From Candidatus Hydrogenedentota bacterium (GTDB lineage Bacteria; Hydrogenedentota; Hydrogenedentia; Hydrogenedentales; JAGMZX01): DNA of 64,000 nucleotides. The stretch is from positions 1-64,000 of the forward strand of contig JAKQEQ010000073.1 in the NCBI GenBank assembly GCA_029556545.1, read 5' to 3'. Numbering within the stretch: the stretch's first letter is position 1; every line of letters starts with the position of its first letter. Positions 17,258-26,373 of this stretch are shown here, piece after piece. The notes under the pieces are model-generated. The model made no database searches. It had not been told where the DNA came from and saw nothing but the letters and a program-made list of their open reading frames with translations. Made by a program: the position numbers and the translations under genes.

Positions 17258-18688
17258 ATGAACACATTCAGTTTTGAACAATTCGACGTGGCGGACGCGA
17301 ACCGCGCGGCTTATGAGACATGCCGCGACGTGGCGGCGCTTCGATACGCGGGGCCGCGCCCGGTGTTGTTGCTCGGTCCGGAGCAAAGCGGAAAGACCCA
17401 TCTGCTTTGGGCCATCGTGAAGCGGGTCCGCGCCGGCGCGGCCCAGGCAAGTCTCGCGCTCGTCATGGCCCATGAGTTCCCCGAGAAGGTGCGCGCGCTC
17501 GTGAAGGATGCTTCTCCGATCCGCGGCAAGCCCGCGGTTTTTCTCGTGGATGAGCTCGACCAATTTCAGGAAAATGCGGCCGACCTCGAGGCCGTGACGC
17601 GGCTCTTTCTCGAATACGGCCACCAGGTGGTGATCGCGAGCAGCGTCCATCCAGACCGCCTGGCGTCGCTCAGTCGGGAGTTCCGAAGCCTGCTGCACGC
17701 CGGGCGCATCATCGAGATTGAGCCGCGCTGGAGTGTGTCCGCGGCGGCGGCTTCCGAACCCGGCGAAGCCGATGGCGCGGCGCTTGCAGAGGCTCGGGCG
17801 ACTTTGGAGCGTGCGCAACAAGAGAACGACGTGCAACGGCGCGAGATTGCGCAGTTGCGCGCCATTGCCGAGGCATTGGGAAAGGAGCGTGACACCCTCG
17901 AAGCGAAACTGGCCGAAAAAGCGAGGTCGGGGGGGGAACTGGTGGAATTGCGGGAACGTGCCTCGGCTGCCGAGGCTGAGCGTGACCGGATCGCGGCGGC
18001 GTTGAGCGAATTGCGCGAGGAGCTTGCCGCGCGGGAGGCGGCCGCGGAGGAACATGCGAAGGCGCTGGCCGTTTGCGAGGCGGAACGCGCCGCTGCCGTC
18101 GAACAGCGGGACCTGATCGAGAAGCAACTCAGCGAGGCGTGGCAGCGCGCGGCCAAGGTGGACCGGCTACGCGAACTGTTGGCGGAGGCGCGCGAGGACG
18201 CGGCCGCCGCGTTCGCGCAGCAGGCGCGGCTGCAGGGCGAGGTGGGGGCACTGAAGTTCGCGGTCGAGGAATTGGAATCGGTGCGGGCGGAGCGGGACGC
18301 GGCGCGCGAATTCGCTGCGCAGTTGGAGGCGCGCGGGCGGGAGGCGCTTGATCGCTTCAACGCATTGCGGGGGATGTGGTTGGCGTCCTTTTCCGCGCTG
18401 CGCGAGCGCTTGGCCCGGACCGATGACAGCGGGGGAGAGGCGTGGTCGGGACTGCCGGGAGACGACGATTTTGCGTCGGAGATGATGGAAGAGGCGCGGG
18501 CCGCGCAGGGACGACTTCAGGTCGCGTTAGATGCCGCCCAGGCCCGCTTGCGCGCCGTCGAGGCGGAAATCGAGGCGCTGCGCCAGGAGCGCATCGAGCA
18601 GAACGCGGTAATTGAAGCCCTTCGCGACGCCGCCGCGCGTGCGGAAGACGGTTCGAGCCACGGGCAGGACGATCGCGACGATGGCTGA
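17258..18688 (+). CDS. DnaA/Hda-like AAA+ ATPase fused to a long coiled coil
   Basis: 476 residues. The first 160 match DnaA domain III: FSFEQFDVADANRAAY (compare YTFDNFVVGxSNRxAY), Walker A GPEQSGKTHLLWAI near residue 42, Walker B VFLVDELDQF near 97, and a sensor-like VVIASSVHPDRL followed by SREFRSLLHAGRIIEIEP. The helical lid and DNA-binding domain IV of DnaA are absent. Instead, residues about 175-460 are an Ala/Glu/Arg-rich heptad coiled coil (ELAAREAAAEEHAKALAVCE). Start ATG at 17258 after GGAAGG. This combination is neither DnaA (450 aa, HTH end) nor Hda (about 230 aa, no tail). The HD gene downstream overlaps its last codons. A role as a tethered or oligomeric regulator of replication or chromosome organisation is inference only. 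Confidence 0.75.
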   Translation: MNTFSFEQFDVADANRAAYETCRDVAALRYAGPRPVLLLGPEQSGKTHLLWAIVKRVRAGAAQASLALVMAHEFPEKVRALVKDASPIRGKPAVFLVDELDQFQENAADLEAVTRLFLEYGHQVVIASSVHPDRLASLSREFRSLLHAGRIIEIEPRWSVSAAAASEPGEADGAALAEARATLERAQQENDVQRREIAQLRAIAEALGKERDTLEAKLAEKARSGGELVELRERASAAEAERDRIAAALSELREELAAREAAAEEHAKALAVCEAERAAAVEQRDLIEKQLSEAWQRAAKVDRLRELLAEAREDAAAAFAQQARLQGEVGALKFAVEELESVRAERDAAREFAAQLEARGREALDRFNALRGMWLASFSALRERLARTDDSGGEAWSGLPGDDDFASEMMEEARAAQGRLQVALDAAQARLRAVEAEIEALRQERIEQNAVIEALRDAAARAEDGSSHGQDDRDDG

Positions 18689-19289
18689 CCAATCGCCCGG
18701 GCATCCGGAGTTTCCGGAGCAATTGATCGCGCTCTTTGAGGCTGTACACCCGCTGGACCGCGTGGCGCGCGCCGGGTACGTCCTTCGCGGCGTCGCCGAA
18801 CCCGAGTCGGTGGCCGCGCATAGTCACTTTGTCGCGTTGATGGCCCTTCTCTTCCTCGAAGAATATCCCGACTGCTGGGACCGCGAGAAAGTGCTGGCCA
18901 TGGCGCTCATCCATGACCTTGCCGAAGCGCGTCTCATGGACATCCCCATGCCCGCCGCCGACGCGCATCTGCGCGCGGCTAAGGATGCGGCGGAGCAGAC
19001 CATCATTGAGGACCTATTGCGCGGCTCTTTTGAGCACCTGACCGCGTTGCACCAGGAGTTTATCGAGGGACGCACGCCGGAAGCGCGGCTGCTGCGCGGC
19101 CTCGACAAGGCGCAGATGATGATCAAGGTCTTCTGCTACCAGCGCGAGCATCGGGGAAATCTCGAGGAGTTCTGGGAGAACCCGCGCAACTTCGAGGATT
19201 ACGGCGTCGAGCCCGTGTCCGCCTTATTCGATACGATCTGCGCCCGGGCCGGGCGCCCCCGCCCCGGAGCGCGTCCCATGAGTTGTTGA
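18681..19289 (+). CDS. HD-domain phosphohydrolase (YfbR/HDDC2-like 5'-deoxynucleotidase)
   Basis: 202 residues starting at an ATG that overlaps the end of the AAA+ gene by eight bases (ATGGCTGA), so translation is likely coupled. The metal ligands of the HD family are in order: SVAAHSHFVALMA (His), MALIHDLAEA (HD), LDKAQMMIKVF (Asp). Length and arrangement fit HDDC2/YfbR enzymes that dephosphorylate deoxynucleoside 5'-monophosphates. Its pairing with a DnaA-like ATPase would join dNTP-pool control to a replication-type protein; that link is inferred from gene order. Confidence 0.82.
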   Translation: MADQSPGHPEFPEQLIALFEAVHPLDRVARAGYVLRGVAEPESVAAHSHFVALMALLFLEEYPDCWDREKVLAMALIHDLAEARLMDIPMPAADAHLRAAKDAAEQTIIEDLLRGSFEHLTALHQEFIEGRTPEARLLRGLDKAQMMIKVFCYQREHRGNLEEFWENPRNFEDYGVEPVSALFDTICARAGRPRPGARPMSC

Positions 19290-19360
19290 AACTTGAAGAT
19301 GGTCTCCTCATCGCCCACAGTGGGCGTTGAAAGCTGTTCAAGACAGAAGAGGAAACCACC

Positions 19361-19540
19361 ATGGACGAGTATGACGTTGCGATGTTGTTGATGCAGGCGG
19401 AAGCAGAGGAACTTGGTGTCGTGTTCCGGGACTCGATGCGGGGCGTGGCGCGACGGACGGTATTGCGGGTGCTCGAGGCGGAGACGCAGGTCCTGTGCGG
19501 TGCGCTGTACCGGCCCGACGGAGGCTCGCAGTACCGGGAA
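19361..19540 (+). pseudogene. Possible IS256/Mutator-type transposase N-terminal remnant
   Basis: An ATG after GAGGAAACC opens a 60-codon segment (MDEYDVAMLLMQAEAEELG ... LEAETQVLCGALY) that resembles the N-terminal helices and the MEAEV-xx-LCGA motif of Mutator-type transposases. It then breaks off at a G-rich tract (GGGAAAGAGGGGGAAAAGG). If correct it is a decayed insertion element at the left edge of the mosaic island. The match is short, so a different small protein cannot be excluded. Confidence 0.4.
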
Positions 19541-19573
19541 AGAGGGGGAAAAGGGGGGACGGGGGAAAAGGGG

Positions 19574-19690
19574 AGCAGCCACCTATTTTCGCGTCGAAAA
19601 AGAGAAGCCGTACTTCCCGATGCTGTTCAGCTTCCTCGATTCCTACCGCCAGCAGATCGCGCCCCTGCCCGCGCCGGGCGCCCGGCAGGA
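19574..19690 (+). repeat. E1-3'-end-derived direct repeat, left copy around the GxGYxYP gene
   Basis: AGCCACCTATTTTCGCGTCGAAA, followed by about 64 bases nearly identical to the coding end of the E1 dehydrogenase (33149-33212). It translates as YFPMLFSFLDSYRQQIAPLP against YFPMPFSFLDAYHQQIAPLP in E1. The right copy is at 21596-21712. No working gene reads through it. Confidence 0.8.
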
Positions 19691-19732
19691 GGTCATGGGG
19701 AGTGTTTGGGCAACAAGGGAATAACCAAGACT

Positions 19733-21544
19733 ATGGTGTTCGTCAAGAAACCTTTGCTCGTTTTCTCGCTTGCGCTTGCAACAGCGCTTTTTTCGGGGCC
19801 GCTATTTGCAGCGGGTACGGCCCTGCCCGTATTGGTCGTTACTTCAGCGCAGCCGCCGGAGACCGCGGGTGAATCTACTCATACTGTCCCCCTTCCCGGT
19901 GAAGTTCGGCCATTAAGGGTGGTGGACATTACACGGGAAACACACCCGGCTGTCAAGATCGCGGCCCAAGCGTGCGCCGGGTTGTGGAATCGTGAATCCG
20001 GCGGCTCCGTCTTCACGCGCATGAGTGAAAAAGACTCCCACTGGATGGAGCAACTTTCACTGCAGCCCGATGCAATCATGAATGCCGATGATTTCCTGGC
20101 TGCCTGTATGACCGAATTCCCCCGGTGCGTGCGGTATTCCTACGCGGAGCAGCAGGAATTACTTCCAAATATCCTTACAATTAGCGCGGTTCTCAGGGCC
20201 ATACCGGTCGCCGTGGAAATGGATGTGCAATGTGAAAACATCGTATTTGACGCCACAGTAATGTTGAAGGAGCACGATACCCCTTATCTCGCAACAAAGT
20301 ACGTCTATGAAAACTTTGTGAACGAAACTACCGGACTCGCCATGCTCAACCCGGGATATCCAACCAAGGATGGATCGGTTTGGAACCCCGAGCTTAGCGA
20401 GGACATGAATCCGGCCATGATCGATTTTGTGTTCTCTGAAAAGCTGTTTACCATGTTCCTGGTGAACGGCTGCATAATGTGCACAGAAGAACACGCTCTT
20501 GTGAACGACATTGTCAGCGTGAATCCCTGGCCCAAGCCCATTGGCGTTTATGGGTATGCGAATTATTGGATGGTATTCGGCGGATACCTTTTCGAGGCGC
20601 AGACTTTGTGCGCCAAGTCACGAAACATGGGGGCTATCCCCACTACAGTCAATAACCTTTCCTTCTTCTCGACACGACGAGAGCCGATTACCGGTCCCGA
20701 CGGGCCAAAGCCAAACGAATTGGAGGGTATCGACTATGATCCCACCAAGACTTATGTGGCCTTTATCGTGGGTGACGGAGACAATATCGAGTTCATGATG
20801 GGCATGCGCGTGGAGTGGTTTCGTCAGCGGGCTGAGGCCTGTCGTGAGGGAGAAAATTTCTGCCCGCCGCTTACCTGGACCATCTCTCCGCACCTTGCCC
20901 GCATTGCGCCTGATGTCTTTGAATGGTACTACGAAATGAGTCGCGAAACCGGCAATGATTACTTCATGCTTCCGCCCAGCGGCCATCTGTATGCGTATCC
21001 ATCGTCCTTGGATGCAAGGACCATGCAGGACAAATTCGTCGAGGCCACGGAAGCAGACGCCCGCCTGCTCGGAACCAACAGTACCGTTCACTGGGAGGCC
21101 TTTTGGAGATGGCGATACGCTCAAAATTCATTCCTGCCGAAGTACGCAGGAACGGACGAGGGCATCAATGGTGTGTTTCCGGTGAACGTGCCCTATATGT
21201 TCCCAATGGGCACGTGGGAACATAATCAGTTCTTCAAGGTGATCGATGGCCAGGAGCACGGGAAGATCGTATTGTTCCGCCCCAGGCAGTGGAGGGGGGT
21301 CCATAATGGTGGTGCGTTCCTCAGCAAGAAATTCTACCTGAGCCCTGAAAACATGGAGAGAGAGCTGGGCGCGTACCCGAGGGGAACCGTTACGGCCATT
21401 TACATGACCAGCGACGGCGGACTCAACCTCAACAACTCTGTCATGGAGCTGGTCAAAATTCTCCCCGAACACATTCGGCTTGTCAGCGGTGACACCGCTG
21501 TTCAACTTGCTCTTGAAGCGTCAGAAACAATTGCGGCGAGATAA
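19733..21544 (+). CDS. Secreted GxGYxYP-family putative glycoside hydrolase
   Basis: 603 residues with a signal peptide (VKKPLLVFSLALATALFSG ... AAG). The C-terminal half matches PF14323: FIVGDGDNIEFMMG, WTISPHLARIAPDVFEWYY, NDYFMLPPSGHLYAYPSS (the SGxxYxYP signature) and HWEAFWRWRY. Start ATG at 19733; the in-frame upstream stretch from 19361 belongs to unrelated remnants. The gene is visibly less GC-rich than its neighbours and sits between two 115-bp direct repeats, which suggests it was acquired. The substrate is unknown; the family is linked to polysaccharide use. Confidence 0.85.
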   Translation: MVFVKKPLLVFSLALATALFSGPLFAAGTALPVLVVTSAQPPETAGESTHTVPLPGEVRPLRVVDITRETHPAVKIAAQACAGLWNRESGGSVFTRMSEKDSHWMEQLSLQPDAIMNADDFLAACMTEFPRCVRYSYAEQQELLPNILTISAVLRAIPVAVEMDVQCENIVFDATVMLKEHDTPYLATKYVYENFVNETTGLAMLNPGYPTKDGSVWNPELSEDMNPAMIDFVFSEKLFTMFLVNGCIMCTEEHALVNDIVSVNPWPKPIGVYGYANYWMVFGGYLFEAQTLCAKSRNMGAIPTTVNNLSFFSTRREPITGPDGPKPNELEGIDYDPTKTYVAFIVGDGDNIEFMMGMRVEWFRQRAEACREGENFCPPLTWTISPHLARIAPDVFEWYYEMSRETGNDYFMLPPSGHLYAYPSSLDARTMQDKFVEATEADARLLGTNSTVHWEAFWRWRYAQNSFLPKYAGTDEGINGVFPVNVPYMFPMGTWEHNQFFKVIDGQEHGKIVLFRPRQWRGVHNGGAFLSKKFYLSPENMERELGAYPRGTVTAIYMTSDGGLNLNNSVMELVKILPEHIRLVSGDTAVQLALEASETIAAR

Positions 21545-21595
21545 GCCTAACCGTCCCGTGAAGGCCGTCTTGCGCGGTGAGGAAGAAGAAAAACG

Positions 21596-21712
21596 GGACA
21601 GCCACCCATTTTCGCGTCGAAATCGAGGAGCAGTACTTCCCGATGCTGTTCAGCGTCCTCGACGCCTATCACCAGCAGATTGCGCCCCTGCCCGCGCCGC
21701 GCGCCCCCGCCC
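21596..21712 (+). repeat. E1-3'-end-derived direct repeat, right copy around the GxGYxYP gene
   Basis: Same composition as the copy at 19574-19690: GGGACAGCCACCCATTTTCG, then CAGTACTTCCCGATGCTGTT and onward, translating as EEQYFPMLFSVLDAYHQQIAPLPAP. The codons are those of the E1 tail. The rest of 21545-21900 shows no gene. Confidence 0.8.
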
Positions 21713-21900
21713 CCGCTGACGCCCGAGATGACTCAACGCCTGAGACCCACGTGTCGAGTCGTATCCGCCAGTCCTTTGCGCGGATAGTATTTTCGTCGCG
21801 CCGACCGCACCCGCACAACAAGGGCGCGCGGGCGGGGAACCGTGTTGGCTCCGCCGCCCGTGCGCCTGTTCAGGAGTCTATCGCACGCGTATGCGTCGCG

Positions 21901-24036
21901 TCAGGGGCCCATGTCGTGAACGCTATCCACGGCGAAGTCTCGACCGGCGCCGTGGCATACCGCGCAGGTCTCTACGCCCGCCGCGGCGTCCGCGTTCAGC
22001 ATTGCGTGGAAGTTGGCGAGCACGCTGTCGTGACACGACGTGCATGCCGCCCGTTCCGGCAGCACTTCGGTAACGGCCGTCCCGTTGTCCACCACGGTCG
22101 AGAGCGCGTCGGCGGGCAGCGGCACGTCGTAGGTGCCGGGCAGGTGGCACATCTCGCACTCGCGCCGGTCACCGGGGAACCGCACGTGCGTGAAGTCATG
22201 CGCGACGTTGCCATAACCGTAAACCGTGTACGGTCCGCTCAGTTCCTCGCCCGTGTGAATCTTATGGATCATCTGCTTGAAGTGGATGGTCGCCGTATCC
22301 GCGAGAGCGCCCTCAGGCCGCCGAGCAATGTCCGTGTTGTTTGGATTGTGGCAGAAGAGGCAGAGGTCCACGCCGAAACGCTGTGAGCCATGCGCCCGGA
22401 TTTCACCGTGACAGGCGTTGCACTTTGCCTCGTCCACAATGGCGCGGCGCGGCTTCGGCGCGCTGCCGTCGAGCGTGAAGAACGTCAGGCCGTTCGATGA
22501 CGTGCCCTGGGTGACGTTGGCGTCCCCGAACGCAAAGGTCCGGCGGCCTTCCATCGCCACGGCGAAGGTGTCGCCAGTGCCGACCGGCAGTTTGGCGCGA
22601 TAGGTGTATACGTAGGTGCCGGTGGGGCTCGCGTTCGTGTTCAACGTGCCGTTCGGGCCGCCGCCGCCCTGGATCGCCTCGCGGATATACGTTTCATACT
22701 CGGGGGCAGGGTAGGCCACCAGCGTCGAAACCGAACTGAGGTCGGCCAGCGCGGTCACCGGGCTGCCGTCGCCGTTCACGGCGGTGAAGGTGATTTGCAC
22801 GGTGCCGTCCGCGGGAATCGCGCTCACGTCGACGATATCCAGCGCCAGCCCGGGCGCTTCCTCGCTTTGCGTCGGGATGCGGTGGACGGTAGTAACGGCC
22901 GCGACGCCCGGCTCGTCCGGCGTGTGGCAGACCGCGCATTGGGTATCGGTCGGCTGATCGAAGTCGAACGGGTGGTTTTGGAAGCCTTCCGGCGTCGCGG
23001 TGGGATTACCGAACCACGTGCGGTCGTGGCACGAGCCGCAGCCGGCGCGCGTGGGCAGCATCTTGTACACGTCCGCGTGCGGCGCGTTCTGGTGGCACAC
23101 GGTGCAATTGCGGATATCCTGCGGGAAGACAACGGTCGAGTAGTCGTGGACGCTGCCGCCGAAGCCGATGATCTGGTACGGGTGGCCGTCCTCGACGCTG
23201 GGCAGTCCTTCGCCCATGTGAATCTTGTGGATGAGCACCGGCATATCGACCGAGTTGCCGGTGTCAGGATCGACGCTCTGCTCGTTGTGGCAGAGGATGC
23301 ACAATTGAATCTCGCGGCGGACGTCGCCGTGCAGCCCGAGCCGCGTGTGGCAGGCGTTACACGTTTCGGTATTGACGATTTCTCGCGTCTTGGCCACCGT
23401 GCCGCCGTCGGGCCGGAACGTGTATATCGGGTTGGCTATGTAACTTTTTCCGTCCACGATATACGTCCGGCGGAACTGGCCGCCCAACTGGTGGGTAGCG
23501 TCCCGGGCGTAGCCGGCGGGGAGCGCGGTCGCGAACTTGTACACGAAGGAGCCGTCCGGCTGCTGCGTGGTCCCGTTCAGGCGCCCGCCGTCGTAGGTCG
23601 CCTGACCGTTGCCGGACAGGATGTAGTTGACATAGCGGGGACTCGCCACGCTCTTGCCCGCGCCCGAGCCTTCGAGGTAGGCCAAGGTGAATCGCAGATC
23701 GCTGAACTCGGCCTTGTTGACGGTATTGCCCCGGTTGTCCCGCGCGCGGAACCGCACTTCGGGGCGCAAGTCGGCGGGCACGGTCACGCTATCTATAGTG
23801 ATGTCGAGGCCGGCATCCCAGGCAACGCCCGTGCCTGGAGGTCCCTGGGGCCCTTCGGGTCCTTCGGGCCCTTCCGGTCCCTGGGGCCCTTCCGGACCTT
23901 CGGGGCCTTGAGGCCCGGTCGGCCCCTGAGGTCCGGGACATCCGATGAGCAACGCCACGCTCATGCAGCACAGCATGAACAGCACGGTCCTCGTCGAAAC
24001 CGCCGCAAGCATCCTTGGTTTACGCCGCTGTGTCAT
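21901..24036 (-). CDS. OmcA/MtrC-type decaheme c-type cytochrome lipoprotein with collagen-like stalk
   Basis: 711 residues. A lipobox (SVALLIGC) ends the signal peptide, followed directly by a 36-residue Gly-Pro-x collagen-like stretch ([17 protein letters not shown]). Ten CxxCH haem motifs follow in two groups of five: CNACH, CILCH, CTVCH, CGSCH, CAVCH and CNACH, CLFCH, CEMCH, CTSCH, CAVCH. Each pentahaem module is preceded by a beta-rich domain, as in outer-membrane decaheme cytochromes (MtrC/OmcA) that pass electrons to extracellular acceptors. The ATG at 24036 follows AAGGG. No mtrA/mtrB-like porin-cytochrome partner is nearby, so the route across the outer membrane is unknown. Confidence 0.92.
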   Translation of the reverse strand: MTQRRKPRMLAAVSTRTVLFMLCCMSVALLIGCPGPQGPTGPQGPEGPEGPQGPEGPEGPEGPQGPPGTGVAWDAGLDITIDSVTVPADLRPEVRFRARDNRGNTVNKAEFSDLRFTLAYLEGSGAGKSVASPRYVNYILSGNGQATYDGGRLNGTTQQPDGSFVYKFATALPAGYARDATHQLGGQFRRTYIVDGKSYIANPIYTFRPDGGTVAKTREIVNTETCNACHTRLGLHGDVRREIQLCILCHNEQSVDPDTGNSVDMPVLIHKIHMGEGLPSVEDGHPYQIIGFGGSVHDYSTVVFPQDIRNCTVCHQNAPHADVYKMLPTRAGCGSCHDRTWFGNPTATPEGFQNHPFDFDQPTDTQCAVCHTPDEPGVAAVTTVHRIPTQSEEAPGLALDIVDVSAIPADGTVQITFTAVNGDGSPVTALADLSSVSTLVAYPAPEYETYIREAIQGGGGPNGTLNTNASPTGTYVYTYRAKLPVGTGDTFAVAMEGRRTFAFGDANVTQGTSSNGLTFFTLDGSAPKPRRAIVDEAKCNACHGEIRAHGSQRFGVDLCLFCHNPNNTDIARRPEGALADTATIHFKQMIHKIHTGEELSGPYTVYGYGNVAHDFTHVRFPGDRRECEMCHLPGTYDVPLPADALSTVVDNGTAVTEVLPERAACTSCHDSVLANFHAMLNADAAAGVETCAVCHGAGRDFAVDSVHDMGP

Positions 24037-24262
24037 TGATTAGACCCTTACTTGGTTGTCCTCGGTTGTCGCCGAGAGCCCACTCCTGATTCCTGGCGCG
24101 GCGCGCCATTACACGACGCCGACCCGCGCCCACGTCCTCCTCGGTATCTATACTAACCCACCATGGATTGTGCATGAGCATAAGGTATTGCGGTCTCGTC
24201 AGCATCCGGGAAAGAATGTATTTTTCGGCAGTCCATCCGGGAAAACTACGAATGCCGATAAG

Positions 24263-25411
24263 TCAACTCAACGGCGGCACATCAACCCAGGTGCGGTGAC
24301 GCCAACTCTCGATGCCGAGTTCCGCCAGTTGGACGCCCTTCGCGCCCTCTCGCAAGCCCCAGCGGAACGGTTCGTCAAGCACGACGTGCCGCAGGAACAG
24401 TTCCCATTGCGCCTTGAAGGCGTTGTCGTAGCCGGCGTTCGACGGCACAGGCTGCCAGCCCGCTCGGAAATCGATGGGATTCGGCACATCCGGGTTCCAG
24501 ACGGGTCTGGGCGTTTCCGCGTCGTGCTGCACCCAGCATTCCCGCAAGCCGGCCACGGCCGAGCCTTCCGCGCCGTCCACCTGCACCGTCAGCAGGTCGT
24601 CGCGGCGCACCCGGGTACACCACGACGAGTTGAAGTGACAGATGACGCCCCGGTCCGTGATGAAGGTCGCGTAGGCCGCATCGTCCGCGTCCGCGTCGTA
24701 GGGTGCGCCATGCTCGTCCCAGCGCCGCGCGATGTGGTTCGCGCCCAGGCAGGTGAGCGAAATGACGTTGCCGAAAAGGTTATCAATCAGGTAGCGCCAA
24801 TGGCACAGCATGTCGAAAATGATGCCGCCGCCGTCCGCGGCGCGATAGTTCCATGAGGGCCGCTGCGCCGGTTGGTGCTCGCCTGGGAAGACCCAATAAC
24901 CGAATTCACCGCGCACGGCCAGAATGTCCCCGAAGTAGTCCGTGTCGATCAGGTACTTCAGCTTCAAGAAACCCGGAAGCCAGAGCTTGTCCTGCACGAC
25001 GCCGTGCTTGACGCCCGCGTCGCGCGCCGCTTCATAGAGTTCCATCGCCTGCTCGGTGGACATGGCCACGGGTTTCTCGCAATACACGTGTTTGCCCGCG
25101 CGGATGGCTTTCATGACCGACGCGTGCCGCAGCGGCGTGGATTGCGCGTCGAAGTAGATACTGTACCGGTCGTCCGAGAGCAGGTTGTCCAGGTCCGTGG
25201 ACCACGCCAAGTCGCCGTGCGCCTCCGACAGATGCCGGAGCTTTTCCGCGTTGCGCCCGACGAGCACCGGCTGGGGCATAATCGCTTCATCGTCACTCAC
25301 CCGGATCCCGCCCTGAATCTGGATGGCCAGGATAGAACGGATCAGGTGCTGATTCGTGCCCATTCGTCCCGTGACGCCGTTCATGATTATGCCGATTTCG
25401 TGAGTCTTCAT
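24263..25411 (-). CDS. Gfo/Idh/MocA-family oxidoreductase
   Basis: 382 residues. NAD(P)-binding Rossmann N-terminus (IGIIMNGVTGRMG) and the family's GKHVYCEKPVAMS motif with catalytic Lys, then an alpha/beta C-terminal domain (GGGIIFDMLCHWRYLIDNLFG). These enzymes oxidise or reduce sugars, inositols and derivatives in the cytoplasm; substrate not predictable. ATG at 25411 after GGGAGAG. The phrase MNGVTGRMGTNQHL is characteristic of a subfamily found in Planctomycetes and actinobacteria. Confidence 0.9.
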   Translation of the reverse strand: MKTHEIGIIMNGVTGRMGTNQHLIRSILAIQIQGGIRVSDDEAIMPQPVLVGRNAEKLRHLSEAHGDLAWSTDLDNLLSDDRYSIYFDAQSTPLRHASVMKAIRAGKHVYCEKPVAMSTEQAMELYEAARDAGVKHGVVQDKLWLPGFLKLKYLIDTDYFGDILAVRGEFGYWVFPGEHQPAQRPSWNYRAADGGGIIFDMLCHWRYLIDNLFGNVISLTCLGANHIARRWDEHGAPYDADADDAAYATFITDRGVICHFNSSWCTRVRRDDLLTVQVDGAEGSAVAGLRECWVQHDAETPRPVWNPDVPNPIDFRAGWQPVPSNAGYDNAFKAQWELFLRHVVLDEPFRWGLREGAKGVQLAELGIESWRHRTWVDVPPLS

Positions 25412-25626
25412 GCGTCTCTCCCGTAGTGTGTGCCGGGACAATGGTAACCCACAGGTCGTGTAGAAGGGAAAGGGACTCAAGCGACCCAAAAGACCCAAAG
25501 GCCAGAGCACCGCAATTCGCAAGCAGTCCACCGCGGGCGCGGCGTGTTCCTCGACCTTGCGCGCCGCTAAGCCCCGCGCGGCAGCCCTCAAGCGGGCCGC
25601 GCCGCCGGGTCCCCCCTCCCTCCCGC

Positions 25627-26352
25627 TCACGGGGCCTCAGGTTCCCCGGCTCTCTCGTCCCTTTGGCCCCTCTGGTCCCTTTCGTCCTTTCTTTTCCGCC
25701 CTTGCAGCTTGCGATACGCCTTGCCCCCCGGGAAGAGTTTCGCCATCTCTTTCGGATATAACTTTATCAGCCGTTCCCACATGAAATACGTCAGCGTCCG
25801 CCTGGCGTCCGGAGCCAAGTCCGCAAAGAGCACACCAAAACGAAGCGACCGGGGCCGCCTTTTGGGAGACGCTTCCTCGCGCACGACGCGCGCCCGCACA
25901 AGGTGCGGATCCTGACCCGGCAACGCCAGATAGATATCAAGCACTTCATGTAATTCGAGCGCTGCCTCGGGCTCAAGCAGCGCTCCCTCGGTGCTGATGT
26001 TGACGACCCGCATGTCCGCGGCCTTGCCCGCGGCGACGCGCCGCACGGGCGCGCGCAGGTCCAGGGGCACACGCCACGCGCGCCGGCGTTCCGCGCCGCT
26101 GATGTTCGGCGCGCGCATGAGGATCATGGCGTCTCCCGGCGCGCGCGGGCAAACGATGACCCGCGTGTAGTAAGAGACCGCGCCGTCCGGTCCCTCGAAT
26201 TCGAGCCCCACACCCGCGCCCTCGTCCGGGTAGGGCGGCGTATCCATCGTCACGCCGACGGTGTCTTGCGCGACGGCGAGAATCCGCGACGGCACGCGGC
26301 GTTCCGCCAGACATAGCGTGACTCTACGCCCCGGTTCGAGATACGACGCCAC
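25627..26352 (-). CDS. PilZ-domain protein, probable c-di-GMP receptor
   Basis: 241 residues, GTG start at 26352 after AAGGA. The N-terminal half is a YcgR-N-like beta domain. The PilZ domain follows with both c-di-GMP contacts: RRRAWRVPLDL (RxxxR) and VVNISTEGALL ((D/N)xSxxG), and FGVLFADL before a C-terminal helix (FMWERLIKLYPKEM). The last 30 residues (RKRKDERDQRGQRDERAGE) come from a purine-rich simple sequence and look like an accidental extension of the ORF. Likely adjusts motility, surface or polysaccharide functions in response to c-di-GMP. Confidence 0.85.
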   Translation of the reverse strand: MASYLEPGRRVTLCLAERRVPSRILAVAQDTVGVTMDTPPYPDEGAGVGLEFEGPDGAVSYYTRVIVCPRAPGDAMILMRAPNISGAERRRAWRVPLDLRAPVRRVAAGKAADMRVVNISTEGALLEPEAALELHEVLDIYLALPGQDPHLVRARVVREEASPKRRPRSLRFGVLFADLAPDARRTLTYFMWERLIKLYPKEMAKLFPGGKAYRKLQGRKRKDERDQRGQRDERAGEPEAP

Positions 26353-26373
26353 GTTTGTTCCTTATGCGATGTG

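Noticed and set aside
23820-23935. Collagen-like GPx stretch as an artefact of a noncoding repeat
   Set aside because: It lies in frame between a lipobox and a conserved haem protein, so it is part of the cytochrome, although simple-sequence expansion may have created it.
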